Origin: Pseudomonadota bacterium
GTDB taxonomy: Bacteria > Pseudomonadota > Alphaproteobacteria > Rhizobiales > Xanthobacteraceae
Reading direction: 5' to 3'
NCBI GenBank assembly: GCA_021779635.1
Contig: JAJYAH010000192.1
Coordinates: forward strand, 1 to 9,955
DNA length: 9,955 bases
Shown here: positions 1 through 8,121 of the stretch, in pieces
Numbering within the stretch: the stretch's first letter is position 1
How the letters are laid out: every line of letters starts with the position of its first letter
The notes under the pieces: generated by a model
The model's database searches: none
Told to the model about the DNA's origin: nothing
Seen by the model: the letters and a program-made list of their open reading frames with translations, nothing else
Translations under genes and position numbers: made by a program

Positions 1-781
1 GCGATATCCGCGCCTTCTCGGCATTCTCGATCAGCGCCTCGCGCCGCTTCGGCTGCTTGATCTCGCCGGAGCGCTTGAGCAGCGTTTCCAGGTCGCCATA
101 TTCGACGATCAGTTGCGCGGCGGTCTTGATGCCGATTCCCGGCACGCCCGGCACATTGTCGGTCGAATCGCCGGCCAGCGCCTGCACCTCGACGACCTTT
201 TCGGGAGGCACGCCGAATTTTTCGATCACCTCGGCGATGCCGATGCGGCGGTCCTTCATGGTGTCGAACATGGTCACCTTGTCGGTGACGAGCTGCATCA
301 GGTCCTTGTCCGAGGAGACGATGGTCGTGGTCGCGCCACGCTCGCCGGCCTCGCGGGCATAGGTTGCGATCAGGTCGTCGGCCTCGAAGCCGCCTTGCTC
401 GAGGCAAGGCAGATCGAAGGCGCGGACCGCCTCGCGGATCAGCGGAAATTGCGGAATCAGGTCGTCCGGCGCCGGCGGCCGGTGCGCCTTGTAGTCCGGA
501 TAGAGCTTGTTGCGGAAGGTGATTTCCGACTTGTCGAAGATGATGGCGAGGTGGGTCGGCCGGTTATCCGGCGGCATGTCGCGCAGCAGCTTCCACAGCA
601 TGTTGCAGAAGCCGAGTACGGCGTTGACCTGCAATCCGTCGGATTTGCGGTTCAGCGGCGGCAGCGCGTGGTAGGCGCGAAAAATATAGGAGGAACCGTC
701 GACCAGAAAGACGTGATCGCCCTTGGCAAGGGCTTTGACGGCGGCAGGCTTTGGAGCGGCTTTCTCGGAGGTTTTCGGCAT
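1..781 (-). CDS. polA: DNA polymerase I, N-terminal 5'-3' exonuclease part (partial, C-terminus outside window)
   Basis: DNA polymerase I fills gaps and removes RNA primers during replication and repair. The visible 260 residues form the 5'-3' exonuclease (FEN-like) domain; the 3'-5' exonuclease and polymerase domains would lie beyond the left edge. After a short Ala/Lys-rich lead, the domain opens with LVDGSSYIFRAYHALP (residues 26-41). Metal-binding acidic residues are visible at D28, D83 (IFDKS), E133/D135/D136 (FEADDLIATYA) and D158/D160 (SSDKDLMQL). GDSTDNVPGVPGIGIKTA (204-221) is the DNA-binding helix-hairpin-helix region, with D205 and D208. The start is the ATG read at 781-779; no good Shine-Dalgarno sequence is seen before it. 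The gene is divergent from the small membrane protein gene at 932. The reading frame is open to the window edge, so it is cut by the window rather than broken. Confidence 0.96.
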   Translation of the reverse strand, partial: MPKTSEKAAPKPAAVKALAKGDHVFLVDGSSYIFRAYHALPPLNRKSDGLQVNAVLGFCNMLWKLLRDMPPDNRPTHLAIIFDKSEITFRNKLYPDYKAHRPPAPDDLIPQFPLIREAVRAFDLPCLEQGGFEADDLIATYAREAGERGATTTIVSSDKDLMQLVTDKVTMFDTMKDRRIGIAEVIEKFGVPPEKVVEVQALAGDSTDNVPGVPGIGIKTAAQLIVEYGDLETLLKRSGEIKQPKRREALIENAEKARIS

Positions 782-793
782 GGCCGCAACTTA

Positions 794-848
794 GGGATTT
801 TTGCGGCGATTGACAGCCTTTGGGACGGGATGTTCCGGGATTTTTGCG
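794..848. repeat. Pair of 12-bp direct repeats in the polA divergent intergenic region
   Basis: The string GGGATTTTTGCG occurs at 794-805 and again at 837-848, a period of 43 bp, in the 150-bp space between polA and the gene at 932. A TTGACA hexamer lies between them at 810-815, but no convincing -10 box follows at 16-18 bp. The pair could be binding sites for a regulator of either gene, or chance. Exact identity over 12 bp is seen directly; any role is inference. Confidence 0.4.
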
Positions 849-920
849 TTCCACGGCATTTCCCGAATGAGTTGCAACGGCAGCCGTTCCATGTCCCCCT
901 GCGGCAATCGGCCGGCCGAA

Positions 921-926
921 AGGGAG
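921..926 (+). promoter_or_regulatory. Ribosome binding site that sets the start of the gene at 932
   Basis: AGGGAG, five bases before the ATG at 932, is a good Shine-Dalgarno match. The same frame is open much further upstream, back across polA, but that stretch is antisense to polA. This site decides for the ATG at 932. Confidence 0.6.
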
Positions 927-931
927 AATCC

Positions 932-1516
932 ATGACCGCGCAACTCGACACGCTGATGGACAAGCTGCGATCGGTCGAGGCCGAAATCGAAGCCGAATTG
1001 GCCAAGCGCCGCGAAGAACTGCGTTACCGCATTGAAAGCCGCAGGATCGTATTCGAAGAAGACGTCAGGCGCATCCACCGCGCCATCAAGACCCATGCTG
1101 CACGCTATTTCATCAACGCCAACCCGCTGATAGTGCTGACGGCGCCGGTGATCTATTCGCTGATCGTTCCGATCGCGTTGGTCGACATCTGGGTGATGGC
1201 CTATCAGGCGATCTGCTTTCCGATCTACAGGATTCCAAAAGTGCGCCGCCGCGACTACCTGATCTTCGATCGCCACCATCTCGCTTATCTCAACGTCATC
1301 GAGAAGATCAATTGCGCCTACTGCTCCTATTGCAACGGAGCGATCGCGTTTGTGCGCGAGGTGGGGTCGCGCACCGAGGTCTACTGGTGTCCGATCAAGC
1401 ATGCCCGCCGGATACTCGGCCCGCACCCGCATTACCAGGGATTTGCCGACTTCGGCGACGCCGAAGGATTTCGCGAAAAACTGGTGCAGATGAAGGGTGG
1501 CGTCAAGATCGGTTGA
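932..1516 (+). CDS. Small membrane protein with coiled-coil N-terminus and CxxCxxC cluster, function unknown
   Basis: This is a 194-residue protein that I cannot name. Residues 1-50 are highly charged (Glu/Arg/Lys-rich) and likely form a coiled coil or long helix. Residues about 62-97 hold one or two hydrophobic segments (LIVLTAPVIYSLIVPIALV, then IWVMAYQAICFPIY), so the protein is probably in the inner membrane. The C-terminal half is soluble and carries C128, C131 and C134 (NCAYCSYCNG), followed by YWCPIKH with C153 and H157. That is enough ligands for a zinc or iron-sulfur site. The start at ATG 932 follows a good ribosome binding site and sits just after the polA 5' region. The gene is divergent from polA and convergent with the acyltransferase gene, with only 49 bp between the stops and no evident terminator. 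The metal site is inference; the cysteine spacing is seen directly. Confidence 0.85.
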   Translation: MTAQLDTLMDKLRSVEAEIEAELAKRREELRYRIESRRIVFEEDVRRIHRAIKTHAARYFINANPLIVLTAPVIYSLIVPIALVDIWVMAYQAICFPIYRIPKVRRRDYLIFDRHHLAYLNVIEKINCAYCSYCNGAIAFVREVGSRTEVYWCPIKHARRILGPHPHYQGFADFGDAEGFREKLVQMKGGVKIG

Positions 1517-1565
1517 AAAGCGGAACCGCAATCTCGATGACGGCTTGCCTCGTTGGTGCGCCTGG

Positions 1566-2633
1566 TTACTCCGCCGCCTGCAACGCCTTGCGCGGCTTTT
1601 TCGGTGCGATCCAGAACGCGGCGGGACGCTCAAACAGGAAGTCAGCGCCGACCGCCAGCGCCATCTGCCACAGCGCCAGCGCCCCGGCGACGCCGACGAT
1701 CGTGACAATGAGCGAAATCGCCCCGATATCGTGGATCAGGCCGGTCCTCAGCAACAGCGTCCGCGTCGCAGCCATCGGCAGGAAGAATGCCAGATAGATG
1801 ACGATGGAGTGCTCGCCGAAGAAGCGCAGGAAAGTCAGCCACCGCGCCCGCGCCAGCAGCGTGCCTATGGTGATGATCGCGCAGGCGCCGGCAAGCCCAA
1901 GCGCGAGCGAGATCAGGGGCCATTCGCTGAAACCGAATTTTACCAGGCTGCCGTTGACGAGGGCCCAGAGCGCCAGGCCGACGAGCGCCCCCGCGGGACG
2001 CGCCCGTGCGCGGTCGGACAGCGCGAACACATAATCGGCGAACAAATAGCCGGAGTAGAAATAGAGGAAGCGCGCGCAAAATTCATCGATCACGGTCCAG
2101 CCGGTCGCAATATGTGCCATCTCCAATAACGCCGCGACGCCCCAGATCGGCAGCGGCGGCCATCGCCGGGTGGCCTTGGTGACGACAAAGAACACCGGCA
2201 GCAGATAGATGAACCATAGCGTGCCGAAAGGCTCGATGAAGGATTCCAGATACAGGAAGCCGACGTGAGTCCAGCCTGTCTCGGCGGCAAAGGATGGCGC
2301 CTTGAAGCCGAACTGGATCGTCACCCACAGCACGTAAAAATAGGCAAAGTGCACGACCTTGCGGTCGAGATAGGTGCGCCAGTCGCGGTCGATCACGATC
2401 GACAGGAACAGGCCGGAGATCAGGAAGAAATCCGGCATCCGGAACGGCTTGGCGAACATGACAACCAGATGCATGAAGCCGGTCTGGCCGGCGGCGGCCT
2501 CGACGCCCAGCACCGAATGCATCATCACCACCATGACGATGCAGATGCCCTTGGCGTAGTCCACCCAGTCGACGCGTCCGGGCGCCGAAGGCACGGAATG
2601 CGCGGCAATGGCGGATGTGCCATTTGGTGTCAT
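1566..2633 (-). CDS. Acyltransferase family 3 membrane protein
   Basis: This is an integral membrane protein of 355 residues, a usual length for the acyltransferase-3 family (OafA/NodX/YcfT type), whose members typically move acetyl or other acyl groups to sugars of surface polysaccharides. The family pattern is clear: DWVDYAKGI before the first membrane helix, H39 in VVMMHS (the conserved histidine), and KPFRMPDFFLISG (62-74) with R65. About ten hydrophobic segments follow, near 27-45, 66-82, 93-110, 135-153, 161-178, 187-204, 213-231, 238-258, 275-292 and 303-328. The C-terminal tail is short and basic, and there is no extra SGNH domain. The start is supported by AAAAGGG at 2646-2640, six bases upstream. 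The gene is divergent from ugd across 170 bp. The acceptor is unknown; a surface glycan is an inference from family and from neighbouring ugd. Confidence 0.88.
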   Translation of the reverse strand: MTPNGTSAIAAHSVPSAPGRVDWVDYAKGICIVMVVMMHSVLGVEAAAGQTGFMHLVVMFAKPFRMPDFFLISGLFLSIVIDRDWRTYLDRKVVHFAYFYVLWVTIQFGFKAPSFAAETGWTHVGFLYLESFIEPFGTLWFIYLLPVFFVVTKATRRWPPLPIWGVAALLEMAHIATGWTVIDEFCARFLYFYSGYLFADYVFALSDRARARPAGALVGLALWALVNGSLVKFGFSEWPLISLALGLAGACAIITIGTLLARARWLTFLRFFGEHSIVIYLAFFLPMAATRTLLLRTGLIHDIGAISLIVTIVGVAGALALWQMALAVGADFLFERPAAFWIAPKKPRKALQAAE

Positions 2634-2778
2634 CGGTGTCCCTTTTCGGCGCTGGAACGCGGCATCATCGGCCTGATCGGTTTCTTTCTCCTTTATTCAT
2701 ACAAATGACATGCCGCTTTTTCGGAACTTTCCGGTTTCCCCTTTGGCGGATCATGCGCTAAGACCCGCCCACATAACG

Positions 2779-2786
2779 TTAACCAT
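2779..2786 (+). promoter_or_regulatory. TTAACCAT motif upstream of ugd, possible CtrA half-site
   Basis: TTAACCAT lies 17 bases before the chosen ugd start. It resembles a half-site of the alphaproteobacterial cell-cycle regulator CtrA (TTAA-type sites, from memory of the family). The overlapping GTTAAC and AACGTT are themselves palindromes. A single 8-bp match in an AT-richer spot of a GC-rich genome is weak evidence. Confidence 0.2.
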
Positions 2787-2803
2787 TATTGATGGGTTTG
2801 CAG

Positions 2804-4114
2804 ATGCGCATCGCCATGATTGGCACGGGCTATGTGGGGTTGGTGTCAGGCGCCTGTTTCGCGGATTTCGGCCACCAGGTCACCTGTGTGGACAAGGACG
2901 GCGACAAGATCGCGAGCTTGCGTCGGGGGGAAATCCCGATTTTCGAGCCCGGCCTCGATGCGCTGGTAGCTTCCAATGTGAAGGCCGGGCGGCTGGGTTT
3001 TGCCACCGATCTTGCCGCGCCGGTCGCGGCGGCCGACGCGGTGTTCATTGCCGTCGGCACCCCGTCCCGACGCGGCGACGGCCACGCCGATCTGAGCTAC
3101 GTTCATGCCGCGGCGCGCGAGATCGCAACGGCGCTGGATGGCTTCACCGTCGTGGTCACCAAATCGACGGTGCCGGTCGGCACCGGTGACGAAGTCGAGC
3201 GGTTGATTCATGAAGCCAATCCATCGGCCGATATGGTGGTGGCCTCCAATCCGGAATTCCTGCGCGAGGGTGCCGCGATCCGTGACTTCAAGTTTCCGGA
3301 TCGCATCGTGGTCGGCACTTCGGATGAGCGCGCGCGCAAGGTGCTCGGCGATATCTACCGGCCGTTGTCGCTCAACCAGGCGCCGCTGATGTTTACCGAG
3401 CGTCGCACCGCCGAGCTGATCAAATACGCGGCCAATGCGTTTCTCGCCACCAAGATCACCTTCATCAACGAGATCGCGGATTTGGCCGAAAAGGTCGGCG
3501 CCGACGTGCAGGAAGTCGCGCGCGGCATCGGGCTCGACAATCGCATCGGCTCGAAATTCCTGCATGCCGGTCCCGGCTTCGGCGGCTCCTGCTTTCCAAA
3601 GGATACCCGCGCGCTGGTCAAGATCGCGCTCGATCATAACGTGCCGTTGCGGATCGTGGAGGCCGTGCTGGCGGTCAACGACAACCGCAAGCGCGCGATG
3701 GCGCGCAAGGTCGCAGGCGCGGCGGGCGGCAGCCTGCGCGGCAAGACCATCGCCGTGCTTGGCCTGACCTTCAAGCCCGACACCGACGACATGCGCGAGG
3801 CGCCGTCGATTCCGCTCGTGACCGGGCTGCTCGACATGGGCGCGAAGGTGCGCGCGCACGACCCGGTCGGGATGGAACAGGCGCGGCGCGAATTGCCCGA
3901 TATCGAATATTGCGACGATCCCTACGCTTGCGTTCGCGGCGCGGACGCCATGGTGGTGGTGACCGAATGGGTGCAATACCGCACCCTCGACCTTGAGCGC
4001 CTGAAGAGCGAACTGGCGCACCCCGTGGTCGTCGACCTGCGCAATATCTATCGCCCGGAAGAGATGACGGCGCTCGGCTTTATTTATGAAAGCGTCGGGC
4101 GCGGGACGATTTGA
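2804..4114 (+). CDS. ugd: UDP-glucose 6-dehydrogenase
   Basis: This enzyme oxidises UDP-glucose to UDP-glucuronate with two NAD+ in the cytoplasm, supplying precursors for exopolysaccharide, capsule or lipopolysaccharide. The 436-residue length is typical. The N-terminal Rossmann domain starts with MIGTGYVGLVSGACFA (5-20) and D30 at the end of the second strand binds the NAD ribose. Next come VGTPS (84-88), TKSTVPVGTG (119-128) and SNPEFLREG (148-156, with E152). The central domain has ELIKYAANAFLATKI (204-218, catalytic K207 and N211) and GPGFGGSCFPKDT (256-268) with the active-site cysteine C263. The C-terminal UDP-binding domain carries GLTFKPDTDDMREAPS. The ATG at 2804 gives the usual family start MRIAMIGTGYVG; TTG 2789 and ATG 2792 are in frame upstream, and none has a strong ribosome binding site. 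A palindromic repeat follows the stop and may act in mRNA stability or termination. Confidence 0.97.
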   Translation: MRIAMIGTGYVGLVSGACFADFGHQVTCVDKDGDKIASLRRGEIPIFEPGLDALVASNVKAGRLGFATDLAAPVAAADAVFIAVGTPSRRGDGHADLSYVHAAAREIATALDGFTVVVTKSTVPVGTGDEVERLIHEANPSADMVVASNPEFLREGAAIRDFKFPDRIVVGTSDERARKVLGDIYRPLSLNQAPLMFTERRTAELIKYAANAFLATKITFINEIADLAEKVGADVQEVARGIGLDNRIGSKFLHAGPGFGGSCFPKDTRALVKIALDHNVPLRIVEAVLAVNDNRKRAMARKVAGAAGGSLRGKTIAVLGLTFKPDTDDMREAPSIPLVTGLLDMGAKVRAHDPVGMEQARRELPDIEYCDDPYACVRGADAMVVVTEWVQYRTLDLERLKSELAHPVVVDLRNIYRPEEMTALGFIYESVGRGTI

Positions 4115-4136
4115 GTTAGCTTGCAACGGCGTTTTC

Positions 4137-4227
4137 CGTCACGGCCGGGCTTGTCCCGGCCATCCACGCCTTGTTCTCTGCTTGCTCAGGAAAGACGTGG
4201 ATGCCCGGCACAAGGCCGGGCATGACG
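4137..4227. repeat. Cloverleaf-like REP-type palindromic repeat
   Basis: A 91-bp inverted repeat fills most of the ugd-hrpB gap. The left arm 4137-4168 and right arm 4196-4227 pair at 27 of 32 positions around a 27-base centre. Each arm also folds on itself perfectly: GGCCGGG/CCCGGCC around CTTGT in the left arm, and GCCCGGC/GCCGGGC around ACAAG in the right. Left and right mini-hairpins plus the long stem allow either a cruciform or a two-hairpin form. Copies of this general sequence are, to my recollection, scattered through Bradyrhizobium-type genomes. It ends 4 bp before the hrpB ribosome binding site, so it sits in the hrpB leader if transcription reads through from ugd. Confidence 0.85.
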
Positions 4228-4231
4228 ATTT

Positions 4232-4237
4232 GGTGAG
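4232..4237 (+). promoter_or_regulatory. Ribosome binding site that sets the GTG start of hrpB
   Basis: GGTGAG lies four bases before GTG 4242. The reading frame is open back to 4086, but that stretch is translated palindromic repeat and the ugd end. The other in-frame GTG at 4233 has no Shine-Dalgarno sequence before it. The first in-frame ATG downstream (4459) would lose the ATP-binding motif. Confidence 0.5.
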
Positions 4238-4241
4238 AAAA

Positions 4242-6845
<2,604 letters not shown>

Positions 6846-7008
6846 GCGTCATCCGCCGCGGCTCAACGGAATGAACGCCGCGTATCCAGCCCCTCCCATT
6901 AACACTTCGCTCATCCTTTTCGTCAAAATGGCAGCCTTTCCCGCCGCCGTTAGTCGCGACTTGGCGGCTAACGTGGTGATATCAGCTGTTAGGATCGAGT
7001 GTGGCGTG
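6846..7008. other. Intergenic region between hrpB and the aspartic protease gene
   Basis: This is 163 bp with lower GC than its neighbours, as expected for a promoter region. It contains a small inverted repeat, CGTTAG (6948-6953) with CTAACG (6968-6973), around TCGCGA. No clear -35/-10 pair or terminator was found. The protease frame is open through it, but no well-placed start supports a longer protein. Confidence 0.4.
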
Positions 7009-7521
7009 ATGCGTAATATAATGATCTTTGCCGCCTTCATCGCCGGCCTCGGCACCCTGATGGCGCAGATGGCCGACAAGATGACACCGGCGCTCGCCCA
7101 TAACGCGTCTCCTAAAGCTGCCTTCGTGGAGACCGTCGCGCAGACCGGTTCTCGCAGCATCCGCATTCCCCGCGACGCCCGCGGCCATTTCGAAACCGAA
7201 GGCCGGATCGACGGCCAGCGCATCGGCTTCATGGTCGATACCGGCGCCTCGATGATCGCGCTGAACGAAAGCTCCGCCGCGCGGTTCGGGCTGCGCCCGT
7301 CGCGCAACGATTACAACGCCACGGTCACGACCGCCAACGGCACCATCAAGGCCGCGCGCACCCGGCTTGCCATGGTCGATGTCGGCGGACTGGTGGTGCG
7401 CGATGTCGATGCCATGGTGCTGCCCGACGAAGCCCTGTCGGAGAACCTGCTCGGCCTGTCGTTCCTGTCAAAGCTGAAGCGCTTCGAATACGCCAATGGC
7501 CAGATGGTGCTGGAGCAATAG
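7009..7521 (+). CDS. Membrane-anchored retropepsin-like aspartic protease (clan AA, TIGR02281 type)
   Basis: This is a 170-residue protein of the bacterial retropepsin-like family. These have one catalytic aspartate per chain and are expected to dimerise. An N-terminal hydrophobic segment (residues 4-20, IMIFAAFIAGLGTLMAQ) looks like a signal anchor, placing the domain in the periplasm. The catalytic motif is FMVDTGAS with D77-T78-G79; the preceding strand (HFETEGRIDGQRIGF) and the C-terminal ENLLGLSFLSKLKRFEY (145-161) are hallmarks of the family. The start ATG 7009 places the hydrophobic helix at the N-terminus; its Shine-Dalgarno sequence is weak, and GTG 7006 directly before it is also possible. 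The substrate is unknown for this family branch. It follows hrpB in the same direction after 163 bp, so it probably has its own promoter. Confidence 0.88.
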   Translation: MRNIMIFAAFIAGLGTLMAQMADKMTPALAHNASPKAAFVETVAQTGSRSIRIPRDARGHFETEGRIDGQRIGFMVDTGASMIALNESSAARFGLRPSRNDYNATVTTANGTIKAARTRLAMVDVGGLVVRDVDAMVLPDEALSENLLGLSFLSKLKRFEYANGQMVLEQ

Positions 7522-7583
7522 GGCTCTTTCGCTGGGTTGGGTTTGAGTGTTTGAAGGCAAGTGCTTGAAGGAGGGCTTGCTCA

Positions 7584-7796
7584 ATGGCGCGGAAGCGTCG
7601 CTTCCGGTTCGGCTTACCCATCGTCTTCGCCGGGCGCCAGTCCGTCGGCGGGGTCAGCCAATTCGGTTCGCTGCGGCGGCCACCTTCTGCGCGCTCGGCA
7701 GTGGATGGCCTGACAGCGTATCGTCTGATTCAAAAAGCCCGCAGCGGATTTTCCGGCGCGGGCTCAATTGTTGCGACGATGAAGATATGCCGGTGA
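7584..7796 (+). CDS. Doubtful small ORF with a strong ribosome binding site
   Basis: The only support is AAGGAGGG (7568-7575), a near-perfect Shine-Dalgarno sequence eight bases before ATG 7584. The 70-residue product starts MARKRRFRFGLPIVF, is basic, and matches no family I know. Against it: the frame runs straight through the terminator-like hairpin at 7732-7764, an 8+8-bp palindrome lies just after the start codon, and the composition is like translated non-coding GC-rich DNA. It may be a decayed gene start, a leader peptide or chance. Confidence 0.18.
   Translation: MARKRRFRFGLPIVFAGRQSVGGVSQFGSLRRPPSARSAVDGLTAYRLIQKARSGFSGAGSIVATMKICR
7732..7764 (-). terminator. Intrinsic terminator-like hairpin on the minus strand
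   Basis: Read on the minus strand, a stem AGCCCGC/GCGGGCT (7764-7758 with 7742-7736) encloses a second stem CGGA/TCCG with an AAA loop. The outer stem runs into a TTTTT tract (7736-7732, the first T being paired). On the plus strand there is no T-tract after the stem, so the polarity is minus. No minus-strand gene is seen to its right within the gap. Confidence 0.5.
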
Positions 7797-7945
7797 TTTG
7801 CCCGACGTGTCAAAATATTTTTGCGGGATCGTTCAAAAGGCCGGACCATGCTACTTTGCATGGGGTCGTTTTGGATATTTTCGTCGAGAGGCCCGTCCAT
7901 GGTTCAGAAACCACGCTGGGTCGGAGCGATAGCGGTCAAGTAGCT

Positions 7946-8018
7946 CGTAGGGCGCAACAGCGCAGCGTAGGGCGCCGCCGCCGTGCAGAGATGGTTGGAT
8001 GACGCTTCGCCAATCCGC
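7946..8018. repeat. Degraded dispersed-repeat-like sequence
   Basis: CGTAGGGCGC occurs twice, at 7946-7955 and 7966-7975, and the segment ends in GACGCTTCGCCAATCCGCC (8000-8018). This resembles, with mismatches, a dispersed element I recall as CGTAGGGCGGATTAGCGAAGCGTAATCCGCC and its complement in Bradyrhizobium-type genomes. The duplicated 10-mers are seen directly; the family link is from memory. Confidence 0.35.
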
Positions 8019-8121
8019 CGCAATTAATCGTCACAAAACGGCTGTCCCGCCTTCCGCCGCGCCCGCGCATTCGCTAAGGCTGCGGTGCATTCTTTTTTAG
8101 CTTTCCCAACGAGGCATCCAG

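Larger units (their letters stand above)
7522..8121. other. 600-bp region without a convincing gene
   Basis: Contents in order: a strong Shine-Dalgarno sequence with a doubtful 70-codon ORF (7584-7796); a 17-bp near-perfect palindrome CGGAAGCG-T-CGCTTCCG (7590-7606); a minus-strand terminator-like hairpin (7732-7764); a 10-bp palindrome AAAATATTTT (7812-7821); a 6-bp hairpin CCATGC/GCATGG (7846-7863); and a degraded-repeat-like stretch (7946-8018). The 151-residue frame over 7547-8002 shows no domain and has Arg-rich, low-complexity composition. The stretch around 7790-7890 resembles intergenic sequence I recall from Bradyrhizobium genomes, which I could not verify. The last 100 bp should hold the promoter of the downstream mutase gene, but no clear box is seen. 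Confidence 0.5.

Noticed and set aside
810..838. Sigma-70 promoter based on TTGACA at 810-815
   Set aside because: No acceptable -10 hexamer occurs at 16-18 bp spacing.
113..931. Upstream extension of the open frame of the membrane protein gene
   Set aside because: It is antisense to polA, has no domain, and a good ribosome binding site marks the start at 932.
791..1708. Minus-strand open frame of 305 codons
   Set aside because: It lies opposite the membrane protein gene, is His/Arg/Asp-rich as expected from reading GC-rich codons backwards, and shows no family motif.
2846..4126. Minus-strand open frame of 426 codons
   Set aside because: It is the antisense shadow of ugd, whose family motifs are complete; high GC keeps the opposite frame free of stops.
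4086..4241. Longer N-terminus for HrpB starting inside the end of ugd
   Set aside because: It would translate the palindromic repeat and part of ugd; GTG 4242 has a ribosome binding site and gives an N-terminus that leads directly into the helicase domain.
7547..8002. Plus-strand open frame of 151 codons containing a CPTC string
   Set aside because: No ribosome binding site, no domain, Arg-rich composition, and it runs through repeat-like and hairpin sequence. The single CxxC is too little to suggest a zinc finger.
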